A stretch of 64,000 nucleotides of DNA from Aureococcus anophagefferens (GCF_000186865.1 NW_008705571.1:770530-834529), one strand, 5' to 3'; counted from the stretch's first letter, positions 18,240 through 28,613 are shown. The notes: generated from the letters alone by a model not told the origin. Program-made: numbers and translations.

Positions 18240-20286
18240 ATGTTCATTTGGATCATCGCAACCGTAGCTTTGCTAGGAGCGCAAGCCGATGAAGTGGACT
18301 ACTGCGTCTTCGACGCCGATGCGTGCCTGGAAACCTTTTACGGCATGGAGTCCGCCGACGCGGATTGCTGCACCGGAGGCGATCTCACGACACCCGGCTG
18401 TGTCGAGGGCTACGAATATTCGGACATTTTAAAAGGCGACGGGTGCGCCGCGGTGGGCCAATACTGGGGAGACACGTTCTCGACCACGTGCTGCGTGGCG
18501 CCGTCGAGCGGCGACGGCGCGCCGCGGCCGTCCGCCGCGCCGTCGTTCCTGCCGAGCGCCGCGCCATCCGCCGCGCCGTCCTCGACGCCCTCCGCCGCGC
18601 CGTCGTCGACGCCGTCCGCGTCGCCGTCCGCGTCGCCGAGCGCGTCGCCGTCGTCGACGCCGACGGCCACGCCCAGCGCCGCGCCCCATGGGAGCGCCGC
18701 TCGGAGCGCCGCGCCGTCGTCGCCGCGGGCCGCGCCCGCGCCGACGCCGCGGCCGACCGCGGTGTCGCTCGAGGCCTTCGTCGGCCTGTCGAAGGACGAG
18801 GACCGGTCCGTGGCCTTCTCCGTGATCTGGGCCGCGGGCCTCGTCGTCGCCGGCGCGCTCTTCACGTGGCTCGAGGCGTCGTCCATCGTCGCGGGGCACG
18901 TCGTCGAGAGCCCCAAGGCCGTCGTCTTCCTCGCGACGGTGGACTTGACGTCCGTCCTCGTCTTCGGCATCGAGCTCTGGGCCAGCGGCGCCTACGTCCT
19001 CGCGTCCGCGAACGCCGCGGGCTTTGGCGTCGCGGCGCTGCTCTCGCGGCGGCTCTCGCGCGAGCTCCGCGGCGCCTACCGCCTCGACGAGGCGAAGATC
19101 GCGGCGCTCGGGCCCCGGCTCGTCCGGGTGATCCGCGCGCTCGCGACGGTCAACCCGGAGCTGCTGCCGATCCTGCCCTGGAAATTCGAGGCCGCGGACG
19201 TCGCGACGCTCGCGGACGGCTGGCCGTCGGAGGCGTCGGCGCGGCGGTCCTTCTACGCCATGGTCGTCCGCGACGGCACGGAGCTCCTCACGGCGACGTA
19301 CTACGTCGCGACGGAGGGCGTCGCGGGCGAGTTCCGGGGCAGGAAAAGCGTGCAAAGGCTCCTAGCTCGGTCGTTTTTGGCTGATTTTTGGACGAGCGAT
19401 CATCTCTCGGAGCGGGCGAGTTCCAGGGAAGGATGCGAAATTCCCAACTTCAAAGGCTCCTAGCTCGGAGCGGCCTCGACGCGTCGATGTCTTTCCTGGA
19501 ACGCGCGCGCGCGGAACACCCATATTGCAGCGACACCCTATTCCAGGCGAGTTCGGCGCGCTGCTCTGCCTGCTGCTGTCGCTGCTCGACGTGCTCTACC
19601 TCTTCTACGCGCGGCTCCTGCGGAACCTGAAGCTCAAGGAGCTCGCGCGGCGGCGGCTCGCGGCCCGGGGCGTCGACCCGGCGAAGCCGCTCGCCGCGGT
19701 CGGCGTCGACGACCCGGACGCGGCCATCGAGTTCGTCGACGCGCCCTGGGCCAAGGCGCGCAAGGCGTCCGCGGAGTCGAGCCAGGACATCATGACCGTC
19801 GAGGAGCAGGAGACGAACCTCGAGATCCTGCGGAAGCTGCGACGACGGAACCGCGACCAGGCCGGGGCGAGCGCCGAGGACGCGAAGGACGACGACGCCG
19901 TCGCGGGCAAGGCGCCGCCGCTGAGCGTCGAGGACCAGGTCGAGCTCCGCCGGGCCATCGACCGGGCCATGGCGCGGTACCGCGTCCGGCTCTCGGCGCG
20001 CGCGAGCTCGACGATCCCCGACGGGCTCCTCAAGCGCGACCGGCGGGCCTCGAGCCGGTCTTCGGCGTCGAGCGTGCGGAGCAGCGCCGGCGCGTCCCAG
20101 CCGCCGGCGATCCAACCGCCGCAGCCGTCGCGCCTGCGGAGGATGCTCTCGCCGCGGGGCGGCGGCTCGTTCCTGCCGAAGATCTTCTCGCCGCGGGGCG
20201 GCGGCTCGTTCCTGCCGAAGATCTTCTCGCCGCGGCACCCCGACGCGGGGACCGACGCGGACGCGTTCGCCGGCGCTGCTGTGTAA
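18240..20286 (+). CDS. Multi-pass membrane protein with Cys-rich ectodomain (spliced)
   Basis: 608-aa protein from exons 18240-19326 and 19547-20286; the intron is introner copy D. Layout: signal peptide (MFIWIIATVALLGAQA), a ~75-residue cysteine-rich module with eight or more Cys, a Ser/Pro/Ala stalk of PSAAPS-type repeats (about 95-170), then several hydrophobic helices (FSVIWAAGLVVAGALF, AVVFLATVDLTSVLVFGIEL, and ALLCLLLSLLDVLYLFY right after the splice junction), and a charged cytosolic tail. The tail ends in a tandem SPRGGGSFLPKIF pair encoded by a 36-bp repeat. No family was recognised. The architecture suggests a cell-surface receptor or channel-like protein. The splice restores VAGEFGALLC. 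Confidence 0.7.
19335..19546. mobile_element. Introner element, copy D (internally duplicated)
   Basis: 212-bp insertion flanked by GCGAGTTC (19327-19334 and 19547-19554). The core GGCTGATTTTTGGACGA matches copies A and B. The subsegment AAAGGCTCCTAGCTCGG occurs twice (about 19355 and 19452), as does GCGAGTTCC, so the element carries a partial internal duplication. The terminal inverted repeats are badly eroded. Within the gene the intron is 19327-19546: it begins with GC from the target duplication and ends TTCCAG. No GT-AG alternative keeps the frame. Confidence 0.82.
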
Positions 20287-20541
20287 TCTTGAGGAGCCGT
20301 CGGACGTCGTTGGACGCCCCTCGACGCGTCGCCGACTCGGACGCGTCGCCGACGTGCCGTACGCGGCCTCGGCGCTTCCCCGCACGCGTCGTACCGTCCG
20401 CGCGCGTTAACTACTCGAGCTCGGCGGCGCGGCGGGTTCGGGGCGGCGCGGTCGTTCAGTAGTCCGCCATCTCGACGTCGTCGCTCAGGGAGAGCGCGGC
20501 GAGGGGGGCGGGGGGGCGTCGTAGTCCTGGGACGGCGTCGC

Positions 20542-21116
20542 TCAGAGGAAACCGTCCCGCGCCAGACGCGCGACGTAGGCGTACTCGTCGGACAGCTCGT
20601 CGGTCTGCTCGAGCTGCGCGTCAAGTGCAGACTTCAGCATCTCCTTGAGTGCGGCGGCGCGGCCATCGGTGGCTTCCGTGCACTTGCGGTTCCAGTTCGC
20701 CTTGTACTCGGCGAACTCGGGCTCCCACATCTTCACGAGGCCCATGAGGAGGACGTGCCGCAGGTTCTGCTTCATGTTCGGGTGGCAGTCCTCGGGGACC
20801 TGCGCGACCGCGTGGGCCAGCGTGTTGCGAGCGTCGCCCTTCGGGCGGACCTCTGACAGGAGGATGGCGAACGCGTCGGACTCGTGCGCGCCCGGCGCGG
20901 GCACGTCCTCCAAAAGGGAGGGCATCGCCAGGGCGATCACCTCCCGGAGCGACTTCCCGGCCAGCGCCATGGGATCCTCCGTCTCAAACTCGTACGGCAT
21001 CTCCGCCACTGGCAGGCCTCGGGTCGATTCGTCGAGGTCGTCGCCGATATACTGAAAATGCGGTCCCGCACGTACTCGTGCGGCATCTTGCCGCACTCGC
21101 GTTCAAACGCCTCCAT
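20542..21116 (-). CDS. Uncharacterised protein, possible 20-nt intron
   Basis: No family recognised. The main frame (21051-20542) encodes a soluble, helix-rich protein of about 170 aa: YIGDDLDESTRG, EDPMALAGKSLREVIALAMP, VPEDCHPNMKQNLRHVLLMG, ending YVARLARDGFL. It lacks an ATG at its start. The only good ATG, at 21116, opens MEAFERECGKMPHEY in another frame. A stretch GTGCGGGACCGCATTTTCAG (21071-21052) has GT and AG ends, and its removal joins the two frames exactly. At 20 nt it would be far shorter than the other introns here. The alternative is a 1-nt frame error. The spacer to the membrane gene at 20286 is about 250 bp. Confidence 0.45.
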
Positions 21117-22317
21117 GGGTGTGGGACGGTGCCTTCGCGCGGGGCTGCCGGCGTGCTTCAGATTTGTCTCTCTGCTCTGCACCGCTGGTTCAACCAGATA
21201 TGTACGCCTCGTAGCTGGGGGCACAGTGCCGAGTGGAGCGCTTTGCGATAGCCCGTGCGCGCGACCTCGAGCGAATGCATGGTCCCAAATTTACAGGCGC
21301 CTAGAGGACCCTACTGAGAGTGCCTCTGCAGCGTATCGACGCGCGGGAACTCGAACGCGTCGCGAAACGAGCCCGTGCGCTCCGCAGTGCAAACCAGTGG
21401 AGGTCGGTCGACGGGACCGCCTTCCGCGCCGCGCGCGACTACGGCGGCTGCTGCGAGCGCTTCGGAGGGTCCACGAAGGTACTACGGACGGGGCGCGACG
21501 TCGAACATCGTCCCGACGCACGTATTTCGACCGCGGACTGGCGCTCAAGGCGCGCAGCGAGACGCTGGTGGGTGAGTTCGCATCGATGACGGCGGTTCCA
21601 ACGATCTCCGGCTGCTGCGGAGGCCGCCCTCGTCTACCACAACACCTGCGACGCAAAGCGCGCGACCCTGGGACCCGTCGACGTCCCGCGACACGCCGAC
21701 GGTTTCGGGGTCGTTTTCGGTGCCCGAGACGCGTTTTTTTCGCCGACGAGAAAACGCTGCCGTCGCGCGGTCTTTTTGGCCGGGCCGTCGCGTATGGTCA
21801 TGCCGACGTGCGCGCGGCCCTTTAGAGCGCCGAAAACGACTCCCATGGCGTCGCGTAAGTGTCGGTTTTGGCTGGATTTCCTCTAGGGATCGGACGAACG
21901 CCATCCGATCGCTGCAACACCCTCACCGTTGGGCGTGAGACTTTGCTGGGGCCTTCCTTAGACGTACCTGCCGGTGCCTACGAGTTTGGGACCATGGAAA
22001 CGACCATCGGCGCGCGCACTGGCGCCGGCACTGCACTGTGCCCCCAGATGCCTCGTCACCGAGTCGACCTTGAGGTCGAGTCGCGCTCGACGCCGCCGCC
22101 GGCCGTCGTCTGCCGCGCCTTCGTCGACAGCGCTTCGACAGCGCCTCTCGACTCCGGGCGCTCTACATAGCTTGCCCGTCGCACTGCCCCGAACCCGAGC
22201 CAGTCGATCCCCGTGTCTCAGTTCCTCCGCGCGCCCGGTTCTACGGCTCATCGGTCAAGATTTAAACGCGAAGCAAACCACGCGCGCCGTCGCAGGCCCC
22301 GCACCGCCAACTTCGTC
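21117..22317. other. Gene-poor region
   Basis: About 1.2 kb with no supported gene. GC content is lower and uneven. Open frames on both strands, up to about 120 codons, show no domain, signal peptide or splice pattern. The last 100 bases include the promoter and 5' UTR of the UBC12 gene. Confidence 0.5.
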
Positions 22318-23368
22318 ATGATTCGCCTGAAAAAAAAGTCAACACCGGCTCCGGAGCCCACCGCCGCCAAGGCGGATGAGGTGCGTCCCACGCGCGACGT
22401 TCGCGCCGCCGCCGCGGTAGAGCTGCTCCGCCCGCGCCGCTCCCCGCTTCGAGCCCCGCTCCACGAGCCCTGACCCCCGCCGCGCAGGCGATGCCCGACG
22501 CGGCGCCCGCGGAGGGCGAGAAAGAGAAGGTCAGCATCCTCGGAATCGGGCGCGGCGCGGCGTCCACTCATGCGTTACCGCCTCGTCCAGAGAGCCTACA
22601 GACCTATGACCTGCGCATGCGCGCTTACACCGCCTCGTCCAGAGAGCCTACAGACCTGTGACCCGCGCGCGCACGCAGGGGCAAGAAGATGTCGAAGGGC
22701 ACCGGGTCGAAGAAGCGCAAGACGCCCGGCGAGATCCGCATCCAGAAAGACATCGCGGAGCTCGACGGCGGCGACGTGGCCGTCATCAACTTTCCTAACG
22801 CGAACGACCTGACCAAGTTCCACGTTGTCGTTACGCCGGACACGGGCTTCTGGAAGGGCGCGACCTACCACTTCACGTTCTCCATCCCGGCCATGTACCC
22901 CCACGAGCCGCCCAAGGTCCACTGCGACACGAAGATCTTCCACCCGAACATCAACCTCGAGGGCAACGTCTGCCTGAACATCCTGCGCCAGGACTGGTAC
23001 TTCGCCTGAGTCCGCCGCACGGGCGCGCGCCGCGAGACCGCGCGGCGCCGCGAGAGAGCGCGGCGCCGCGAGAGTTCGCCACGAGAGAGCGCGGCGCGAG
23101 AGCGCGCGGCGCGAGAGCGCGTGGCGCCACGAGAGCGCGCGGCGCGAGAGCGCGCGCCGCCGCGAGAGCGCGCGCCGCGCGGGCGCGCGCCGCAAGAGCG
23201 CCCCATTTTAGGAAGCCCGTGCTCGACATCAACGCCGTCATCTACGGCCTCATCTACCTCTTCTACGAGCCGAACCCGGACGACCCGCTCAACAAGGAGG
23301 CCGCGGCGCTCTACCGCGACGACATCAAGATGTTCGAGCGCCACGTCGCCCGTACGCTGCCGCGATGA
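22318..23368 (+). CDS. UBC12: NEDD8-conjugating enzyme UBC12 (spliced)
   Basis: E2 enzyme that carries NEDD8 to cullins. Exons: 22318-22380 (MIRLKKKSTPAPEP, the UBC12-type N-terminus that docks on the NEDD8 E1), 22488-22529, about 22680-22996, and 23212-23368. The catalytic cysteine is in GNVCLNILRQDW. HPNINLEGN and YPHEPPKVHC are the usual E2 motifs, and YLFYEPNPDDPLNKEAA in the last exon is typical of UBC12. The last splice (TG|G AAG CCC) is exact. The join between exons 2 and 3 is off by one base with the AG at 22677-22678, so that border needs transcript evidence. Intron 2 holds a tandem repeat. Intron 3 is a simple repeat that begins with a sequence shared with the PPT gene end. Confidence 0.92.
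22578..22663. repeat. Two-copy repeat inside UBC12 intron 2
   Basis: A 34-bp unit starting CCGCCTCGTCCAGAGAGCC occurs at 22578-22611 and 22630-22663 with one mismatch. CCTCGTCCAG is also the core of the array after the MHS transporter (3976-4090). Confidence 0.75.
22997..23211. repeat. Low-complexity intron 3 of UBC12
   Basis: The intron is built largely from GCGCGAGAGCGCGCG-type units, about ten imperfect copies. Its first 35 bases (GTACTTCGCCTGAGT, then CCGCCGCACGGGCGCGCGCC) match 41450-41487, the last codons and 3' flank of the PPT gene. The 3' end CCCCATTTTAG also resembles that flank. Confidence 0.75.
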
Positions 23369-23478
23369 GCGGCGCGCGGTCCTTCGGCCGGCGGCTCGCG
23401 AGGGGACGGACGCCGCCCCGAGCCCTCGGCCTCACAACGCGCTCGCGCCGGGAGCGTAAACACACACGAACGAGACCC

Positions 23479-24141
23479 TTACACGCCGACCGCGTTGGCC
23501 ACGTCGAAGACGTCGCGGACGACCTTCCAGTGCCGCTGCGTCTCCGCGTCGCGTCGAGCCTGGACACCGTTCGCCAGCTGGACCGCGCGGACCTCGGCCG
23601 CGAGGGCCGCGCTCGCGGCGGCGCGCTGGTCCTCGAGCTCGACCCAGCCGAGAGCCTCGAAGAGGCTGTTGCGCTCCGTCGTCGCCTCGCGGTACTCCGC
23701 GTCCTCGCGCACCTTGCGCGCCGACGCCTCCCGCCAGTCCTTGACCAACGCCTCGCGCCGGGATACGTCGAGCGCGTGTAGGGCAGCCTCGCGCGCGGGT
23801 CCCTCCCACGACCATTCGCCCCAGGACGCGGCCGCGTCGTCGGCCGGCGCGGCCGCGGTCGAAACGTCGACGCTCTGCGGTCGGCGCGGCAGCCGCCGGC
23901 GCGCCGCCTCGGCGGCCCGGTGGTCCGCGAGCCGCGCCGTCTCGAGCTTGATCTCGTGCTCGAGCTGCCGGATCGCCGCGTCGGACGCTTCGAGCGCGCG
24001 GTCGTAGCGCGACGTGTCCCGCCGTGCTGCAGGAGCCGGGCCGCGGCCCTGCCTTTGCAGCAGGCGGCGCTGCGCCTCGGCGCCGGCGACGAGGTCGCTG
24101 CGGTTGCGGGCGTACTCTTCGCCGTAGAAAATGGCCGCCAT
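23479..24141 (-). CDS. Coiled-coil protein of unknown function
   Basis: 220-aa protein, mostly alpha-helical and charged, with heptad-like stretches (YDRALEASDAAIRQLEHEIK, AAASAALAAEVRAVQLANGV) and no membrane segment or signal peptide. The order of short basic helices and the tail RHWKVVRDVFDVANAVGV recall axonemal or cytoskeletal proteins in general feel only; no family can be named. The ATG at 24141 opens with MAAIFYGEEYARN. A stop in frame just upstream supports this start, unless an upstream exon exists. Convergent with UBC12, 110 bp away. Confidence 0.55.
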   Translation of the reverse strand: MAAIFYGEEYARNRSDLVAGAEAQRRLLQRQGRGPAPAARRDTSRYDRALEASDAAIRQLEHEIKLETARLADHRAAEAARRRLPRRPQSVDVSTAAAPADDAAASWGEWSWEGPAREAALHALDVSRREALVKDWREASARKVREDAEYREATTERNSLFEALGWVELEDQRAAASAALAAEVRAVQLANGVQARRDAETQRHWKVVRDVFDVANAVGV

Positions 24142-24581
24142 GCTTCAGACTCTCGAGCTGGTCAACCCAGTCGACGTTCGTCTCCTCGATCCAGGGACGC
24201 GACCTCGGAGCAGTACTCCCAGCGGCTCGTCTCGTCCGCGAGGGGCACGACGACGTCGTCCTCGAGGAGCAGGCAGTCGGGGAACGCCGCGACGACGCGC
24301 TTCTTCTCGCCGACGCGGAGCCCGTATGCCGAACCAGACCTCGGGCTCCGTCGGGTAGAGGGCGACGCAGGCGCAGCAGAGCACGACAGCACGGCCTAGA
24401 AGCAACTGGCAGCCCCGATGATGACTAGAAAAGATACCTGAACTGAAACTGAACTCCCAAAATCGTCGATGGGGCAGCTCTTCTCGTCGAGCCATGTGGC
24501 AGGAGCACAGGACAACAAGATGGTGGAGCAGGGCGAGTGCCAGCGTCTTTACTTTTATAATATTGCGCGATACAGCAGGCG
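24142..24581. other. Intergenic with a possible minus-strand exon
   Basis: On the minus strand about 24340-24170 reads GLRVGEKKRVVAAFPDCLLL followed by EDDVVVPLADETSRWEYCSE. This looks coding and could be an upstream exon or a separate small gene, but no splice to the coiled-coil gene was found. The stretch next to the cupin gene is AT-richer (ACTTTTATAATATT at about 24551) and fits a promoter. Confidence 0.3.
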
Positions 24582-25094
24582 ATGATTCATTTGCTGCTTG
24601 TAGGCGGCGCCACCGGCCAAGAAGCCGACGACGCGCGGCGGCGAATGATCGCCGCGGGCTACGACGTGCCGGAGAACGTCGAGCTACGACGGATTCATTG
24701 TAACACGCAACGCGGCTGCGAGGACTTTGCCTTCCTCGAGAACGGCTTCGTGCAGTGCTTTGTGGACGTCGACGGCCGGTCCGCGCGAGTCATGGACTAT
24801 GCTCCCGGTCAGCTGCTCCAACCGCACCGCCACGACATCGACGAGCTCTTCGAGATCCGCGGTGGCTCCGTGCTGGTCAGCAACTGGCCGGACGGGCCCG
24901 CGAGCCGGCGGACGAAGCGCCTCGGCGCCGGCGACCGCATTGTTGTTCCCGCGGACGAGCCACACGCGCTCTGCTGCGACCGGGAGCGCGGCCTCCAGTT
25001 CCACGAGCTCGTCGGCACGGGCGAGGAGGCGTTCCAGAAGCGGGAGACGATGTTCCTCTGCGCGCCGCCGCGCGTCTATAAAATGGCAACTTAG
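24582..25094 (+). CDS. Cupin-domain protein
   Basis: 170-aa single-domain cupin. The beta-barrel metal-site motifs are seen as LLQPHRHDIDELFEIRGGS (cupin 1, with two His and a Glu) and GDRIVVPADEPHALCC (cupin 2, with Pro and His). The N-terminal ~60 residues (VGGATGQEADDARRRMIAAG) precede the barrel. Such small cupins include isomerases, dioxygenases and binding proteins, so the reaction is open. The start is the first ATG, right after an AT-rich box. A 15-base echo of its last codons (AAGCGGGAGAC) follows the stop. Confidence 0.75.
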   Translation: MIHLLLVGGATGQEADDARRRMIAAGYDVPENVELRRIHCNTQRGCEDFAFLENGFVQCFVDVDGRSARVMDYAPGQLLQPHRHDIDELFEIRGGSVLVSNWPDGPASRRTKRLGAGDRIVVPADEPHALCCDRERGLQFHELVGTGEEAFQKRETMFLCAPPRVYKMAT

Positions 25095-25403
25095 GCGAAG
25101 CGGGAGACTATGAAGCCTGAGCGACTTACACGGCGGCGAACGCCGCGTCCGCGCGGCGATAGGCGGAGCAAAGGGCGCTCCACGACGGCCTGGGAGGGCC
25201 GGACGCGGCAGGAGCGTTCGGGGCGAAGCGCTGGCACCGCGCGCGACGGCCGCGACCGCGACGGCGAGGCCTCCGCGCTGAGCACCCCTCATAAGCCCCA
25301 CATTGAAATCTTCAACTTGGTCAACTTGATTTTTGTGAACAGCTTGGGAGAGCAGCTCGCCCGCCGCCGCGCGCATCGCTGCGCAACGCACAGCCACACC
25401 GAT
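25095..25403. other. Intergenic with a possible introner remnant
   Basis: No gene. At about 25297-25335 the sequence CACATTGAAATCTTCAACTT then TTGATTTTTGTG resembles the right end of introner copy A (CACATTGAAGTCGGATTGAA). It may be an old, decayed copy, but without target repeats this is weak. Confidence 0.35.
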
Positions 25404-27068
25404 ATGGACCTCCTCGATCTCCTCAACGAGAAGCAGTCGATCGATGCGGCCATCAACACACTCGACGCAAAATTACACAAACAAACCACAACACCCACGG
25501 CGCCGACACCCACAGCGGCTCCGACGACCGGTAAACCTCTGGGCCCCGCGACCGCCCTCGCCTACTGCGACGCATTTCGGCTCGCCGTCGTCGCGCGCGA
25601 CGACAGCAAGATCGACGTCGTCGACGTCGATAGCGGCCGCGTCGTCGCGACGGTCGAGGTCGACGGCGCCGGCGGCAAGTGCGTCGTCGGCGCGGCGGCC
25701 GCCGGCCCGGACGTGCTCGTCGTCGCGGCCTTCCGCGACAAGGTCTGCCAGCGCTGGCTCTTTGAAAAACGCGCCGGGAGCGCCTGGACGCGGATGACGA
25801 CGAAGGCGACGACGTCGCGGCCGCTCGGCGACGCCGCCGCGCGCGCCGTCGCGGTGGGCTCGAAACGCGTCGCGATCGTCCTGCCGAAGCAGACGCACGT
25901 ATTGGATCTCGCGTCGCTCGAAGCGACCGCGACTCTCGACGCGCCCGGCGGCGGCGCCTTCCGCGGCGCCTGCTGGACGAAAGACGACGCGCTCGCGGTC
26001 GTCGGCAGCTTCGGCGCGGCGACGTGGCGGCCAAACGCGCCGCTCGTCGCCGTGCCCGGCGTCGCGGGCGCCGCGCGGGCCGTCGCGGCGACGCCGTCGG
26101 GCGGCTTCGTCGTCGCGCTCGAGGCCGCGGTCGCGTACCGCGAGGACCGGTCGGGCGAGCTCCGCGAGGTCGCGAAGGCGGCGCCGCCGCTCGTCGTCGC
26201 GAGGGACGACGCCGTGCCCCTCATCGTACGGCCCGCGGCGGCGGCCGGCGTCGTCGGCGAGGTGAGCTTCTCCGGCTTCGGCGGCGGCAACGTGCCCGCG
26301 GGCTTCCTGCTCCCGCGCGACGACGCGCCGCCGCCGGCTCCCGCGCCGCCGCGGGCGTCGACGCCGCGCCTCGCGCGCGTCGAGGAGGCGCGCGGCGCCT
26401 TCGCCGTCGCCGCGTCCGCGGCCGTCGGGGCGCTGCCGCGCGGCGCCGCGCTCGTCGACCACTGTGTGGAAATCAACCGGTGAGCTGGGACGTCGGGGCC
26501 AAACTTCAGAAATCTCTAGCCCGGTCAAATCGAAGTCGATTCGGCTGATTTTTGGACGAGTCGATTGCTCTTGTGTCGAAACGGCCGGGTTGAATATTTG
26601 ATTCCCACACAGGTCGACCACGTCGCGTGCCACGGCGACGAGGTCTCCGCCGCGAGCGGCTTCGACGCTCACTGCACCGTCGCGCGCTTCGCCCTCGACG
26701 GCCTCGCGCCGCGGCCGCCGGTCGCGCTCGCGCCGCCGGCCGCCAAGTCCCGCGTCCGCGGCCTCGCGGCGCGCGGGAACGGCGACCTCGTCGCGCTCGT
26801 GCAGCTCGACGCCAGGGCCGCGCCGCTCTGCGGCATCGGCGCGGCGGCGGCGCCCGCGGAGGCGCGCGTCGTGGACGTGGCGCGGAGTCCGGCGCCTGTG
26901 GCGGCAGCAGCTCCGAAAGCTTCGAAACCGAAAGCCGCAGCCGCGCCGCCGCCCGCGGCGCCGCGGTCCGGCGGCCTCGCCGCGGAGCTCGCGGACCTCC
27001 GCCGCCACGTCGACGCTCGTTTTGATGCGTTGGAGAGCAAGCTCGACGCGGTTTTGGCTCGGCTTTGA
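25404..27068 (+). CDS. Beta-propeller-like protein with C-terminal coiled coil (spliced)
   Basis: 501-aa protein from exons 25404-26453 and 26613-27068, interrupted by introner copy B; splicing restores ALVDHVACHGDE. After a short helical N-terminus (MDLLDLLNEKQSIDAAINTL) come repeated strand patterns such as AYCDAFRLAVVARDDSKIDV, VDSGRVVATVEV and VGSKRVAIVLPKQTHVLDLA, as in degenerate WD-type propellers. A Pro/Ala linker and a final helix LADLRRHVDARFDALESKLD complete it. No signal peptide. The overall shape (propeller plus coiled coil) fits scaffold or vesicle-coat adaptors, but no family is recognised. Confidence 0.65.
26462..26612. mobile_element. Introner element, copy B (best preserved ends)
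   Basis: 151-bp insertion flanked by GTCGACCA (26454-26461 and 26613-26620). The ends are CTGTGTGGAAATCAA and, as reverse complement, CTGTGTGGGAATCAA (14 of 15 match). The body shares GAGCTGGGACGTCGGGGCCA and the GGCTGATTTTTGGACGA core with copy A. The host gene is on the plus strand, so the element lies in the opposite orientation to copy A relative to transcription. The intron is 26454-26612: GT from the target copy, CACACAG from the element. Confidence 0.95.
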
Positions 27069-27117
27069 TAATATTTTTTAACTTGAACATTATCTTGAAC
27101 TTGATGAGGGCTGCTTC

Positions 27118-28600
27118 ATGATGGTGGTGGCTAAGCCTTGCGGCATGCTGCGCGTCGACGTGCAATACCTCGTCGAGCCATCGCACAGCGTGCGCCTCAC
27201 GCTCGCGGAGAAGCACCGCCGCACGCGCGCCTGCGGCGTGCTCGTCAAGAGCTTCCTCAAGAGCTTCCGCGAGAAGCATGGCGCAGGCCTCGACGACGCC
27301 GCGCCGCGCCTCGCGCTGCGGCGAGCGAGGGACGGCGCGATCCTGGACCGCGACGCGCTGATCGGCGACGCCCTCGAGGACGGCGACGTCGTCGTGCTCG
27401 AGCCGCCTTCGGAGCGACCGGAAGAGCCGCCGCCGCCGTCGTCGCTGCGCTGCGTCCTCCGCGCGCGCGCCGACGCGGAGATCCGCGCGCTGGAGCTCGT
27501 GGCCCGCGCGCCGCCGTCGGGCAAGAAGACGATCGCCGTCAAGGGCAAGGCCGTGGCCGCGGACTACCGCGCGGCGGACCCGCGGCTCGAGATCCGCCAC
27601 GAGCCGCGCGTCGGCAACCGCCTCGCGGCGCGCTACCTCGCGCGCGGCGCGCCGGCGACCTACGACGCGGCGCGGCCGCGCGTCGCGCTCATCGTCGAGA
27701 CGCGGCCGACGCCCTGGCTCGTCCTCGCGATCCGCAACGCCGTCGACGTCCTCGCGGACGACGGCGGCGGCGACGACGGCCGCGTCCGCGGCTGGAACCT
27801 CTGCGTCGCCGGCGACGCGGCGACGCTCGCCTACGTGCGCGCGCGCGTCGACGGCGCGTTCCTGACCATGGAGCTGCCGGGACCGCTCGCGGACAACGCG
27901 GCGTTCTCCGCGCTGCTGTTGGAGCGGGACGTCTCGGGACGGCGTCCTCCCTGAGCTCGTTCTCGCCTGGAAGACATGCATCCCTAGGTCTGGGAGGCGC
28001 TGCGGCCCCACGAGCACGTGCTGATCTTCCAGACGGACTGCGTTTTTCATTTCGGCGTCCTTCTGACACTCGTGCGTGGGGGACTGATCGTCGCGCGTTT
28101 CTAGGTGTTACTTCGGCCGCCGCGCGTGTCGGACATGCGCTGGGGTCTCGTCCGGCGTCCTTGGTGTAGCCCGAACAAATGCACGCGATAGGCCTCATCG
28201 GCGCGGTCTGCGGCGGCTTCGAGGACATCCTGGAGTACTCGTGCAACGGTGGCCTCTCGCTGCGGCGCGTCGACGCCATGCTTCACTGCGTCGGCGCGGC
28301 GACGGACCGCGAGCGGCTCGCGCCCGAGGACGTGACGTTCTCCGCGTGCCTCCTGCGCACGGACGCGCCCGACGCCGAGCTGCGCCTCGCGGACAAGGAC
28401 TCGGCGTTCCAGTTCGCCGTCGAGGAGTGGGGCGACCACCAGTGTCCTGTGGCCATTTGGGGAATGCACCTCGCATGTTAGGCGACCACCGGACGTGCGT
28501 CGGCATCCACGGCACGGACAAGGGCTTCCTCGACCCGCAGACGGTCCGCGCGATCCTCCGCCACGCGGACGCGGACCGGCGCAAGCGCGCCGTAACGTGA
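27118..28600 (+). CDS. DUF5672-type glycosyltransferase-like protein (five exons)
   Basis: 421-aa protein, exons 27118-27930, 27988-28041, 28105-28144, 28192-28431 and 28482-28600; the total is an exact multiple of three. The first ~95 residues look like a small beta-grasp domain. The rest follows the DUF5672 pattern: PRVALIVETRPTPWLVLAIR, HEHVLIFQTDC in a nucleotide-sugar-enzyme-like position, CNGGLSLRRVDAML, APEDVTFSACLL and VGIHGTDKGFL. These proteins are glycosyltransferase-like but uncharacterised. The last intron (28432-28481, 50 nt) is a GC-AG intron bounded by a direct repeat. The gene ends 13 bp from the convergent PAQR gene. Confidence 0.75.
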
Positions 28601-28613
28601 CACAACAAACAAG

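Noticed and set aside
21320..21904. Genes in the 21.1-22.3 kb gap
   Set aside because: Several frames of 60-120 codons overlap on both strands, but none shows a domain, a plausible splice pattern or biased composition distinct from the others.
25296..25336. Introner copy upstream of the propeller gene
   Set aside because: Only about 30 bases resemble one end of the element; no flanking duplication. Listed as a possible remnant only.
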